Origin: Mesodorylaimus sp. YZB2_4
Lineage: Eukaryota; Nematoda; Enoplea; Dorylaimida; Dorylaimidae
Reading direction: 5' to 3'
NCBI GenBank assembly: GCA_030248295.1
Contig: JASANH010001722.1
Coordinates: 248,001-312,000 of the forward strand
Length of the DNA stretch: 64,000 nt
In this document: one piece after another, positions 25,546 to 37,599 of the stretch
How positions within the stretch are numbered: position 1 is the stretch's first letter
Layout of the letters: each line of letters starts with the position of its first letter
Position numbers and translations under genes: made by a program
The notes under the pieces: generated by a model
Told to the model about the DNA's origin: nothing
The model's database searches: none
Seen by the model: the letters and a program-made list of their open reading frames with translations, nothing else

Positions 25546-28500
25546 ATGCGCAAGATGTCGCACGATGCTATTTGCTTGATGCCAGATAATGGAAGTTATT
25601 ACACGAGTGAGATATACGCACAACAAAAAATGTCTGCTAGCAGCGCGAATTTTCGGCCAAATGGATCGCAACGTCAAACTATTCATCTGACGGTAAAAAA
25701 CTCGCTAGACATGGCTGCTACTAATCAAGAAAGTTTATTGGAATTAGTAAATGAAAAAATCGGTCGCGCTAAAGATTTGTTAAAAATCTGTGATTCTTTG
25801 ATTGAGAAACGAGTTGAGGGAGCTGGAAAATTGAAGCGAAAGGTCCAATCGGAATCGGAATTTTTGTATCAGGTAAGCCTCAATAAATCATGTGTTACTT
25901 CTGCACTTCAGGCCCATGATTCTAAGTCTACAAGAATCTAAACCACTCAGCATACCTGTATCAATTCCTTAGACGAATCTCAGACTCCGATTCGCGTGGC
26001 CAACCGAATAATGGCTTCTTTTGTAAACATTTCTGATTGTACAGGCAAGTTGAAGTGTACTCAGACTGGGCCTTTGGCCCTCTTTTACTTCCCCCCCACC
26101 AACTTTTTGTGTTGTTTGTTCCGTTAGCCGTGCACTTTCCCGCTCGTAGCAGACATCTCCGCAAATTTTCGCAAGAGCATTGCGCCGGCTTCACATCATA
26201 TCCAGGTTCTAGCGGTACTTTAATGAGGACTGTTCATTGTACCATTTTGCCTGTGCTGTTCCATGACTTTTTTGGTACTGTTCTGAACAGTATAAGGGAC
26301 TGACCAAATCAGGTCAGCGACTAATCTGTCGACGAAAGTGACAGATCAGTCGCTCTCCTGGGCTGGCCAGATCTATGGATCACTGGACCTTTTATGCTTC
26401 TTCTGTAAGTACATATTTTCAAGGCACTTATGAATTCTACTGCAGCTGAAACAACGCCCGCACAATCTACGACCTAACCATGTGATTAGTACGAATTTGA
26501 CTCACCTGAGCGCACTTTTGGACGCAGCTATGCATCAGGCGAATGTGGTAGCTGTGCTGGCACCATTCGAAAGAATGGACGAGAAAAGGACAAGTTTGTT
26601 GGTGGATGTGGTTGCAGATGGCGGGTCGACTTGGGTGAAAGTCATAGCTCGCAGTGCGCGTGGTCTTCATTTCACTTGGGCAGGTAAGTTCGGAACTTTT
26701 TGAACCTAATCGATCATGCAGGATTCGAACAAGGATTGAAAACTGTTAAGTCGGGGAATTCGAGTACTGTCTTAAGAATCGAGGAAAATCTAGGGAATTA
26801 GGAGCTTTGGAGCCAAAATCATGGGAAAATGAGTTAGGCTTCATTTTAAGGTTTTAAATTTTGAATCCTTCTTTTTCTGAGCATGTTACTATTCTGGAGC
26901 AAATTAAACTTTCATCTGATCGATCATATTTTACAAAACCTTTCGCCCAAGACTAGGTAACCATGCATTTAATCAGTACAGCAGCTGACATTGTCTACGA
27001 TAGTGCAAAAATAATCTAGGAAAAGTCAAAGTTCTGTCTGGAAAACCTTGAAATCAGGGAAAACCTTCTTTCCCCGCCTTGTATGAACCTCGCCCTGAAA
27101 TAGTCTTGATGTTCTTCCTTGTTCTCGCCGAAAAAATGTCACATTTTCCGACCCTGTTCTAAATGAGTGCCGAAGACTGTTTATACTGGTAGCTGATCGT
27201 AGGTGATACTGAACTACCAAGCAGCAAGTAGAACTGCTTTGATCGCCGATAACAAAATATCGTTTGATCTTCCTTTTTTTAAAAAAACACGCTAAAACAC
27301 AACCCAAATTTTAGGCGAAGCTGGATATCAGGAACGAGGTATTCTCGATCAAGCTAGTGATTACTGCGAAACTGCTCGAAAAAATCCGCACATGTATAAA
27401 TCGCCCAAAATCGTCTTCCTGTTCAGCGCTGGCGTGACCCAACCGATTGCGGATGATCTAAAACGAAAGTTCCAGATCGAATCGCAAGGTGAAATCGTGG
27501 CTGTGGATCCGTGTTGGGGACTGGTCGAGGACGAGGACAGCGAGGACGATGAATACGATGGCAACGATGAAGACATTGTAGAATGGGACGATGAACTAGG
27601 CAAAAGTGAAAAGACGGTGAGTTCAACGAAAGGGGAGATGCGAGTAAAAGAATCATTAATCCGAGCCAGTAGGGAGACATCAGCTCTTTTAGCCGCATGC
27701 GCATCCATGGTTTTCTCTAGCTGCTTTTGGTCTCCCACATTGTCGGACACCCTCGGTATATCTACACTGCAAATAGCCCAGAGTTCATGACTAGGGATAA
27801 GACAGGCAGGCTCAGGAGGATAGTCATGACTTCATCATGGATCTCTGTCGGCTTTGTTCTTCCGCATCAGATATCGAATTACAGCTCCTTGCTCAATTTC
27901 CAAATTTCCAGGCATTCTTCATGTCAAAGAAATTTTTGAACTAAGCGACTGACCTGTCACACAGACTGTATGCATTAAACCCACCATTCAGCCATAAAAA
28001 TGGACGCTCTACCCAACAGTGCAGTTTCCTTTACACTGCACAAGCGCACTCGCCAACTCATTTCCTCCTGAGCCTGCCTGTCTTATCCATAGTCACGTAC
28101 TCTTTGTCTATTTGCTGTGTACAGTAGATGTACCGCGGGTGTCCAACAATAAGTTGGCCTCATGATCATGCGCGAGTGCAGTGTGAAGTGAAGTGCACCG
28201 TTGGCTTGAGCGTCCATTTTTATGGTTCCTTACAGTTTTCAGTGTGTTCAGTCTGTGTGACTGACATCAGTCACACGGACATCAGTCACAAAAGTGGGCT
28301 GACCAAAAGTACTTCACAGTCATAAGCATGGATTCTCTACCCGATGGCATGCTTCAGTTAACACTGCGCCAGCGCGTTCTTAAAAACTGGCTTGAATCGC
28401 TGGGTGCGCCACCTTCGTTGCAGCGTAGGGCGTATGGTGCCAGAACCTCGCTGTCAGTTCACGATGCCAGATGCCTGCGGGTAGTATGGTCACTGCAGAA

Positions 28501-31458
28501 CCAGTGGAGGCAGGAGCAACCTCCTGAGATGAAGAGGCCTTCTTCATTGGAAGAGTGACGAGTCTTAGCTCCTTCTGGCTGCAGGCTGAAAATAGCGAAT
28601 GCTTGTAAGCGAGAATTCTTGACCTCTTTTGGCTTGAACATCCTCAGGTGAACAAAAGTCCTAGACTTCCTTGGGCCTAGTCGAAGGCTTTGTCTCACTG
28701 ACTTTGATCTATGTAAGTCGTTCCTACGGCTGCTCAAGGCCGTCCCGCTGGTGAGACAGTCCCCCAAGTAAGCTGCAAGTGGGATGGGGTGTAGGCCAGT
28801 TGAGCCGTTCCTGATTGCGCCGTTTCTAGTAGCGCTGAGCTATTTGCGCTGTTTTGGTTTGCGCCATGTCCTAATTTCGCCGACCCCGAATTGCGCTTCT
28901 TTCTGTTGCGCCGCTTTTTGATTGAGTTTGATTTGATAGAGTGGTATAGCAGTTTGTGGTAGTTGCCTGTGTTTACTCGCACATCATCTAACCTTGTAAT
29001 AATCCTGATGAAAGTAAAGCTTTCGGCCGGTTATGATCAGGTCTCTACTAGACGCGATGCTAAAAAAGCTGCATTTCTGCAACGAAATTTTTGATAGGTT
29101 CTTGAGCAAGCCATCAAAATTCGAGCTCATAATTCGTGATCAGTGCTCATACCCACAGTATGAGCACTGATCACGAATCGTTGCGGCCTAGAGCCAGCAT
29201 TGACCGATCCGAGGGGTTGATCGGTTCCCGATCCGATCCGACCGCTGGATCGGCCGGATCGGCAACTGAAATTTTACGCTCTGTATCTGCCGAAGAATGA
29301 TAAGGTGTGGCATACTATGATGAGAAAATTCCGTTTTTTCTCTCAAAATAGCATTCAGTCCCACTTAAGGCTCTGCTGCTTTCTCCTCCCTGCGTCCTTT
29401 AGAGTGGACTGACAGAGTGACAGCGAGGAAACAGAGCAGGTTGGTGAGGACGCAGTGCCAAGTACTGGTGCGTCATCCCCATCAATCTAAATTCTTTTGG
29501 AGCGGATTGGCCGAGTCGGATCGGCATCCAGACCTAGGGTTGGATCGTTCGATGCCGGGCCCAGAGAGGTTTCAATCCAACCTGAGAAATCAGCGCAATT
29601 AGTGACAAGCGCAACTCAAAGCGGCGCAATTATGAATTGGCGCAACACAAAACGGCGCAATCAGGAAACGGCGCTAGTGAAACGGCGCAATCCGAACGGC
29701 GCAACTCGTAAGCGGCGCAACTGGGTATTTCCCGTGGGATGCTACCCTTTTGGATCATTCCTGGCGGTCAGAGATCGATACTGTCCCCTGGTTTGGGAGC
29801 GTCAACCACTCCAGTTAATGTTTCATCGGTAGTATACGTACATAGTCGCGAGGCTTGCCTTCCTACTGTCAGAGTTTTTGCCTGTAAGACTTCTGTCTTT
29901 CATCTTCCTTGGTGCGCTGTTTACACTTTTGGTTAGGGAGTTTCTCAAGTAAGCTGCAATTGAGATGCCAACCTTTTGAGTTTTTTTAAAAAACAATCTA
30001 TAACATAGTTTCCGCTGTCATAGCTTGGCGTCATCGCTCGCTTCTGTAAAGAAAAACATGTGACCTAAAGCCTCCAGGTATCGTACTAAAAAGTTATGGT
30101 CTGCGTTGCTGGTATTTTCAACTCAATGGCTTGGATTAACGCTGAGTGACGCTAACTCGACACCTCCTGTGGAATTTACCATATGTACAGTAGCTGATGC
30201 AGGTGACTCATTGTGAAATGATAGATTTGATTATGCCTACTTACATTTTTGGCGTGAATTAATCCATCGGCTTGGTGTTTCAGTCTGTTATGCCCAGGCT
30301 GTCTATCCAGAATGTGTTATGAGGCCATTGGTTCCCACAGTATCTCACCAATGGTTTTACATACGTTGACATTTTTTATTCGAAGTCTGTCCTTCGCAAA
30401 TATTTAAGTAAGATCTACTAAAACTTATTTGATCTGATCTGATTTATTCCCCAGCGAAACCCAGTTGCGCACAAAAATGCGGGGCACATGAACTTCCCAT
30501 CTCTTTTTTGCCAACCTTGTTAGTGGGTGAGAACACAAATGAATCAGACACCCTGCACTCTCTTCACTCAACCTTCCTCTTTCCAGACTAGCCATTTCGA
30601 TAAATCACCATCAGCCGACAATTTATCCGCCCTAAACTTACCTGAGACATCCACCATCGACAAGGAAATTCCCATCAACCTGGACGTAACAGCCCTAATC
30701 GCCTACGTTTCATCACTGACCAATGGCCTTGGCGCTCAGTTTCGATTCAAGGAACCCCTGTTGGACGAACAAGCCTGCTGGGAACGGCAGCGACCAGCAT
30801 TACCTCGACTAAAAACTTTTATGGACCTGGAAGCTGGCCGGCGTCTAATTTGCTGCACAACTGCATACGACTCGTTTATGGAAATCCTGAACACAGTTGG
30901 GGGCACAGAAGAAAAAGAGCGGGCGCAATCGTTACTGAAACGTGTAAAAATAGTTGATGATCAATTATCGGAACGAACTGCCAAGCTGCAATTGGGTGGA
31001 AAGATAAAGGATCGATCAAAGGTAACATGGCAGCACATGTTTCATGTTCTGAACCTGTATTTTTCCCACCTAAAAGAATGTGGATTTTTGCCAGCATAAG
31101 ACAGAGAGACCAAGTGGTGTATGCAATAGTAGATAGGACGATAATGCAGTTTAAAAAGATCATTCTTGACCCATGTGTAAAATATAGTTTCGGACTCGGC
31201 GGAATTTGCAACCCATAGATTACACTTTATTTTAGATAGTTTTCGGAAGCGGTGATTTTTATCAAGCTGTTACACTCACAGCAAATCGCGGATTTGTGCA
31301 CGCAGCTGCTAATCAAGTACGTTTAATAAAATTGCAATTTTTCCAATAGATGCAGCCAATTTGATTTTATTCAGGGGGTTCGCATGGCCGTGCTTTTTCA
31401 TGAATCTAGAGCATTATCCGAGCAGAAGCAACAACATGCGGTGCCTTTGATTGAGTGA
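25546..31458 (+). CDS. C7orf25 homologue (UPF0415 / DUF1308 protein)
   Basis: Six exons join in phase: 25546-25872, 26446-26683, 27315-27616, 30587-31021, 31236-31316 and 31375-31458, giving 488 residues against about 420 in human C7orf25. The N-terminal helical region has LLELVNEKIGRAKDLL. The middle matches the family well: TNLTHLSALL, LLVDVVADGGSTWVKVIAR and GEIVAVDP, followed by an acidic linker. The C-terminal DUF1308 region, which I recall being described as PIN-like, has NLDVTALIAYVS, GGTEEKERAQSLLKRVKIVDD, FGSGDFYQAVTLTANRGF and VHAAANQGV. The family has no established biochemical function. I chose the ATG at 25546; a second in-frame ATG at 25555 is also possible. The fourth intron-exon step spans 2970 bp filled with inverted repeats. 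Confidence 0.93.
27730..28285. repeat. Two interleaved inverted repeats in a C7orf25 intron
   Basis: Arms A (about 27735-27830) and A' (about 28055-28160) are inverted and share a perfect 26-bp match around GACAGGCAGGCTCAG. Arms B (about 27948-28030) and B' (about 28190-28275) are also inverted and share CATAAAAATGGACGCTC. The order is A, B, A', B', so the two pairs overlap instead of nesting. A diverged third copy of the B region starts near 28328. Confidence 0.75.
28795..29735. repeat. Inverted-repeat element with arrays of GGCGCAA motifs
   Basis: The left end (28795-28920) carries repeated TTGCGCC/TTGCGCT words about every 14-20 bases. The right end (29590-29730) carries the reverse complement, for example AAACGGCGCAATC, about nine times. 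The two ends align as inverted repeats. The centre has a GATCCGATCC-rich block at about 29195-29265. Sub-terminal arrays of a short motif are typical of transposase-binding ends of DNA transposons, so I infer a non-autonomous element in the intron. Confidence 0.7.
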
Positions 31459-31559
31459 TTAGCGACAACTTGCTGGATATTTGTTGCTTTGGAGTCAATT
31501 TTTTGCATGAAAACAAGGAAAATTATTATTTATTTTTCATTCATCAGAAAATTATTGTG

Positions 31560-31800
31560 TCATGTGAAATGTGCCCTTCACCCTCGAGTTCGCACATACC
31601 TGTGTTATCGTGTGGTAAGTTATGAGCATGAACAGTTCCGGCAAGAATCACATCTAACTGCGTTTGTGCAGCCACGGTGTTTTGGCATCCGTCTCGCTTT
31701 ATCGCTTTGGATCGAGTTGCTGGGCTCATCCTGGGTTCAATTCCCGGTGAATGAGGCCGGCTTGCGAACCACAAACCCTCGCTAAGCCTGCACGCCAGGC
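31560..31800 (+). repeat. SINE-like fragment with tRNA B-box-like site
   Basis: The stretch AATGTGCCCTTCACCCTCGA at about 31566-31586 recurs at 34750 and, inverted, near 62690. A B-box-like GGGTTCAATTCCCGG lies at about 31732-31746. This is probably part of a tRNA-derived SINE family. Confidence 0.45.
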
Positions 31801-31840
31801 CTTGGTGTGGGTGACTCATTTAGTACTGTCGAGATGCTCT

Positions 31841-32943
31841 GATCCTTCGCTGTGGTTTTCATAGTTAATGGCTGCAAATTCCTCTATTCTATTATGAAAC
31901 GACTTCAGTAATGTTTCCAACAGAGTATCAAATCAGTCGCTTTGTGTCGAATTTCTAAAAAATAATCTGAATAACTAAGCATAACGAGCAAAAATCTCGC
32001 CGTAAGTCGGTGGGGCACCTACCAACACTATGGCAGGCCGTAGCATTTGCTTTGTCAGCTAGCTCATCCAGCATGAATGGGAAGATGGAAGCCAAACAAA
32101 AAGACAGAGTTAGATCCAACACCAACAGGGTTCACAACCTCTCGCCATCATCGAACGAACGGTAACAAGTCCAGGATGTTCTCGTGTGGGGACACACGCA
32201 GGGACGCCGCTGTGTGCTGCTCGCATTCATGGGTATAAACAGCGTCATAGCTGGAAGGAGGCCGAAACTGTTTGTAACCGCAACGAGATCAGGTGCTTGG
32301 GCGTGCGACTCTCGTACTGGCATGGCAGCTAGCTGACAGCAAATTCTACAGCCTGTCAATAGTGTTGGCAGGAGTCCCAGTGTATGACGGCAAGATTGCT
32401 CGTTGGTAATCGGTTGGACACCTGCCAACACTATTGGCAGGCAGTAGGATTTGCTCTGTCAGCTAGCTGCTATGCCAATACGAGAGTCGCACGACCAAGA
32501 CCCTGATTTCGTTGCAGTCACAAACAGTCCTGGTCCCCTTTCGGCTATGACGCTGTTTATACCCATAAAGCACACAGCAGCGTCCCTGTGTGTGTCTCCA
32601 CAAGAGAACATCCTGGATTAGAAACCATTCCTCCGATGATGGCGAGAGGTTATGAACCCTGTCGGTGTTGGAATGACTCTGTCTTCTTGTTTGGCTTCCT
32701 TCTCTCTACTCATGCTGGATGAAATAGCTGACAGAGCAAATCCTATGGCCTGCCAACAGTGTTGGTGGGAGTCGCACCAATCAGGGCGAGATTTTCGCTC
32801 CTTATTCTGAGTTTGTCAGATTATTTTGTAGGAATTCAACAAAAACGGACTGATTGATTCCCTGTTGGAAACATTACTGAAGTCGTCCCACAAGAGAATA
32901 GAGGAGTTCACAGCCATCAACGATGAAAACCACGGCGAAGGAT
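31841..32943. repeat. 1.1-kb near-palindrome made of two inverted MITE-like copies
   Basis: The arms 31841-32380 and 32410-32943 are reverse complements over about 535 bp, at roughly 80-85% identity by eye, with a loop of about 30 bp. Inside, each half holds an element of about 370 bp (32015-32380 and 32412-32780) with its own terminal inverted repeats, seen as CCAACACT..GGCAGG next to GTCAGCTAGCT. The outer flanks (31841-32005 and 32785-32943) are also duplicated in inverted orientation, so the inversion covers more than the elements. No transposase frame is visible. Confidence 0.85.
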
Positions 32944-33618
32944 ATCGTGCTTGTCTCAACTGCACCCCCAAGACGAATATTGCCTGACTGAGAGATGGAT
33001 TTCTCGGTTTTCGGATTGTCTTCCCACATAGCCCTGATCTCATTGTTAAGTTTGACTACTGGCTAGCTACAGGCGGAACGGGGCTCCTCCGCCGAAGCTG
33101 CATCTTACTGAATATTAGATATGTCACATTAGAGTACAAAAACAAACACGAGTTCTCTTCCAAAGAAAGTCTGTGTCACTTTAAGTCCACACTAATTGCC
33201 TGTGGAGTTATTGGTGACTTCCAATTTGCAAATAAAAAGACGCGAACCCTGATTTATTATGACTTAGAAAAACAGGTCCACACGTCACAGAGCACGATAG
33301 CACCTAATGGCCAGGAGCGGCTGGTGAGAGGTCTTGCTAAACCTGTGGCATTGATTTTGATTTTCAAGAAGCAATGTACCCTAACTTTGCATCCTATCCC
33401 TCTCTAGTTTGTCTGGGTTATGTTTCGTTGGCTTCGCTAGACATAGTTTCGATCCTGCTGAGGTAATCTATTAGGCGGCATAAAAACTGTTTTGGGGGCA
33501 GTATCCTTTTGCACGCTTCGTATGCCAGTACGAAGAGCGAGTGATGGCTTCTACAAAGCTCGCTGCAAAGCAGAAAGTTTGTTCAGGTTAGATTCAAGGA
33601 CACAGTCTTTGCAGGGCG

Positions 33619-33937
33619 TGTCAAACAGACCATTTCAGAGGCTTCAGACAGTGCAAAATTTAAATTTCCCGCTTCAAGCGGCTTATTTTACGTAACGGAA
33701 AGCCCATGACTTAAACTTGTGCGCAGAAGCATTGACAGAAATTTTCTGCCCACAGTTTTTCCTGATTTATGGCTTTAATTGGTGTTTATTAAAAAAACAC
33801 GTATGGAAATGTTATTTTCTTTAAAAAAGCTTTCAAAAGCAGGACGCGCACAAGCTTTGAAGCGAAGGACTTTTCATCGTAAGCGGCTTGCAGCGGGAGA
33901 CTCAAATTTTTCATTAGGTTTGTGAAATGGTCTCTAG
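33619..33937. repeat. MITE-like element, family copy 1
   Basis: Inverted arms of about 60-75 bp at 33619-33694 and 33877-33937 share words such as AAGCGGCTT and CATTTCA/TGAAATGG. The same arms occur at 36409-36694, which makes this a repeat family. Confidence 0.65.
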
Positions 33938-34099
33938 TCGTCTTTGATGCAGTAAAATCCATACTCACTAGTTTGTACCCGACTTACTCCCATAACTCAT
34001 GCATATGCATAGAAGATTCCCTTCGCAAATTTTGTCGGGAAAACTACACACGCCAAGTTCTAACAGAAAAAATGACTTAATCTAAAAGACTGGGCTCTT

Positions 34100-35060
34100 G
34101 TCATTCTTTTGGAACAAGCTACATATTATTTTCAAACTGACCAAATGTTATAATCTCCTTTCTGATGGATTTTCAGAAAAAGAACCGAGCTCACCATTAT
34201 TAGGTTACCGAATCAGATCTCATTTTTCTTTTTCTCGATTTTTAGACTCCAAATGGCCATGTTTCTAGACTTTACAAACATTATTACATTTTGGGAACCT
34301 ACGGTCAGGAAATTTGAAAAATTGCTGTGTCCCGTCGACCTCATCCCGTACACCCTCGAAGTATCAATAAAAGATGAGTGAAGACTTCTCGTAGCTGACT
34401 TAGGCCTTTCATCCGTTCTCCTTATTAGCTTCTTTCTTAAAATAATCCGAAGCTTTATGCCAAATTCTTGCATCTTCACAGAGTACGTCTTCTGCACTTC
34501 TTTTGACCTGATCCTTTTTATAACATGTTCGCTCGACAGATTGCAGTGGCCGAGGTGCTACGATATGTCACCAGCAGGAGGGAGTTTGCGGCGTCAGGCG
34601 AGTACGCAGGATTTGCGCATGGAAAAATCTGCTGCTGTAGGGCTCCTGAGGATTGGGCTGGAAATTTTCAAAACAACTTTTAACGTCAAATTATCTTTGC
34701 ACGGTCAATGAGCATTTCTTGGCGGGTGTTTGACTCGCGGCTGGATAAATCATTTCTTGTGCATTGCCCCTTCACCCTCGACTACGCGTTTGGTGATGCG
34801 ATAAAATAGGGACAGAGCTTATTTTTCATGCCACTAAGGGCTTCTTCAAGATCTTGAAGGTTCAAGAAGAATTTTTATTGGAGCCTGTCACACTTTTTTC
34901 GCATCTATATTCATTGCGTAGAAACTCCCCTGAATCCATTCTTGTCAAGACTTATTTCTGCGCGTCGATGTCTCTGAACCTTAAACAGGGTCGTAATTGA
35001 AAGGTTTTGGGGTATTTTGTCGCTGCTTGGAAAGGCATTCACTGAAGACGCTATTCAGTG
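34100..35060 (+). repeat. Diverged dispersed repeat, copy 1
   Basis: Blocks in the same order recur at about 37600-38560: CTCCTTTCT.ATGGATTTTCAG, a CGTTCTCCTT word, a GATTGCAGTGGC/GATCGCAGTCGC word, and AAGGGCTTCTTCA. The copies are diverged. At 34728-34800 a SINE-like piece (GTTTGACTCGCGG followed by CCCTTCACCCTCGA) is embedded. Confidence 0.5.
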
Positions 35061-35990
35061 GCCATCTTTTGCGAGTAATGGCGCTTTCTGTCGCCATTTT
35101 TGTTACTTTCCAAAGAAATTTAGACCTAGCTTAAATTATGATTAAAATCGAACTATAGATTTCTTGGGTCCCATGAAGCTCTTACTTTTTTGCCGAGGTT
35201 CGCCAGAATCCCGACTTGTTTTCGCGGCCGCATTTTATGCAGTGGTGCGTTTTTCCATGAGCAGCTGATAGGTAACGTTGAAGTTCTGCTTGACTCTGCA
35301 GGCTGTGACCCGATGTTGTCCCTGCCTTGAACCCGTAATGACATCCGGCCAGCGTGAGAAGGTTCCAGCCATTTCGACACAGAGTTTCCTTTTTTTACTC
35401 GTTCAGGATCATTGGGCAAATCAGTTGCAAGGACAACAGCTGGCTTTGAAACAGCATTCGACGATCCACCTGAAAACGGACTTGATCCAAGGCCAGTGCA
35501 AGGAGAACAACGCTTTATCCAACTGAGGCACTGGCTTTTCCGTAAGTTTTCTGTTAATTTTGATTTTTAGAGAGGCCGTCGTGCTGAGTCGAGGTAATTT
35601 TTGAATCTGATGAGCACAGAGTGAATTATCGCGTAAACAGAGCATTCGAATTTATGAATGCGCAGCTCCATACTCAGTAGACACGGCGAAGGGCATGAGC
35701 AACCGTGCCAATAAACCGTATTTTTGATGATCTTCGTAAATCACAATTTTGCTTATCCAACGTTACTGTCCCCTAGCCTAGGTGTTGCTTTTTCTCATGC
35801 TAACATCAATCTCTATAATTCTGCTGACAAGTACTGGTAAACCAAAATTAGTTATCATGCGCATGGCAGATGCATAGCCTTAACAGAACAACTCTGAGTG
35901 TGTAAACAAGTTGACATATATGGTTCGATAAACCGACGTAGTTTTCATGTTTGATCATCCTCCCCCTACTGTATCTCCTCGTTAGGGCGT

Positions 35991-36149
35991 CCCCCCCCCC
36001 GAAATAGTATATCTTCGTATTTGACGGCCCCCAACTGCAAGACTCCCTCGGCAACACATTGTTTGTCTCGTTAGCGAAATCCAATTTAAATCCTCGCCAT
36101 GAAAGTGCCTTCATATTGCATTTTCGACCCTTCCCCCCCCCCCCCCCCC
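35991..36149. repeat. Poly(C) tracts
   Basis: C10 at 35991-36000 and C17 at 36133-36149, 130 bp apart. Similar runs occur at 49494, 51836, 55798, 56401, 56680 and 58934. Confidence 0.9.
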
Positions 36150-36408
36150 AACCATGGATCATTTCCGCAATTTTATGCATCGAACTAAGGGAACTGTTCA
36201 TATATGATTTAAAATTTCTATCGATTCCATTTATGTTAATGTTAGTCAAGCACCGCAGGCCACCGAAAAAAGCATTGCATAATGTTTCAGCAGGCGACGG
36301 AACAAAGTCAGCATTGATTGCTGCGGTGGTCAGATATGGTATTGTCGGACAGTCCTCCAATCGTACCGCCACTCCTGATCGTGCTCGTCATTATGAGCAT
36401 GGCGTACA

Positions 36409-36694
36409 AACTATTTCACAGACCGCGTACTGCGCAAAATTTGAATTCCTCGCTGCTAGTCGCTTATGACAGTGTTACACGATAAGTTCCCCCTTTAAGC
36501 CGTTGCGCTTGCTTTATCGTGCCAATTTTATATTTCGTTGACCTATTTCTCGGTTCGTTTTTCCAATTCATGGTCAAGAGTTCTGTATTTTTGGAGAAAA
36601 AAAGTTTTCAAGGAGCTCATATAAGATCGTACGCAAGCGGTTCGTAGCGGGAAATTAAAATTTAGCATCGTACGGAGGCTGTGAAATGGTTTAT
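36409..36694. repeat. MITE-like element, family copy 2
   Basis: Arms at 36409-36470 and 36628-36694 are inverted repeats of each other and resemble the arms of the element at 33619-33937. Shared words include TGTGAAATGGT and AGCGGGAAATTAAAATTT. Confidence 0.65.
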
Positions 36695-37599
36695 CTGTAG
36701 GCTGAACCACAGATCGACCTCGGATAATTGTAACCGCTCTGGATGCCAAAACGAGTTGCAATCATCCGATTTTGTAATAATGAGGGGTTGAGAACAGAAG
36801 TTTCCTTTGACAAGCACTTTGGATTTTTTTTTTAGCTTCCACAAATGGATATGGAATCAGTGAGGCATTTTCAGTTTTATCATTCGTTGATTGGCTGATA
36901 TTGGCTTAGTGAGAACCGAAAAATCTTTTCAGCGCTTACTGCTTAAAATAGCCAGCAATGCTGCTTCGAAAATTACAAAGATCATCTAGGCAGCACATGC
37001 CATACTTGGCTTATCCATACTGATTCTTGATTTGCTTCGAGGCCAATGCGCTTTATAGCGTTGGGGTCAGTACGGAAATACGTGAAGTACCTTGTGGTCA
37101 TGCTTTACCTTATTTGTCGTGCCTTGAATTGGACGGCTTAAACAGCTGTCTCTCTTATGTTTGCCTGCCCCGCCCTTTATCCTTATGCCAAACCGAAATT
37201 CAAGTGAAGATACCGCGGGAAAAATAAAATTGGCGCGTGCATTAGCCGCAGTAACATGGTGCCCCGGATAATTGCTCCGAGGTGCAATTATCCGAGGCTG
37301 GGATACATGTAAAACATGGACAAATCAGTCGGGAAATGGGGACTTGCCGCAATTATCCCGAAGTCGATTGTATTTTGCTTTGAGTGATGCAGGCAGACAA
37401 ATGCACCGGGTTCCAGACAGGAATATTTACCTGCTTGTCTAACAGAAGTTCTGCCATGTGCTGTACTGCGGCCTGTTGCCGTTTACAGTAGGGTCATGTA
37501 TACATATATACACCACCTCAAAGTGTGCCCGCCAGGCTGTACCCAGCCCACCAACCAAGCGTGGATATGTTAGGGTTGTCGACTTTTCTTGAAAAATTG

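Noticed and set aside
28328-28558. 76-codon open frame starting MDSLPDG in the C7orf25 intron
   Set aside because: It lies within repeat-derived sequence related to the B arm of the interleaved inverted repeats and has no domain.
35848-36372. 174-codon minus-strand open frame
   Set aside because: It reads through a C17 tract to give a poly-Gly run, has no domain or splice sites, and overlaps a MITE-like element.
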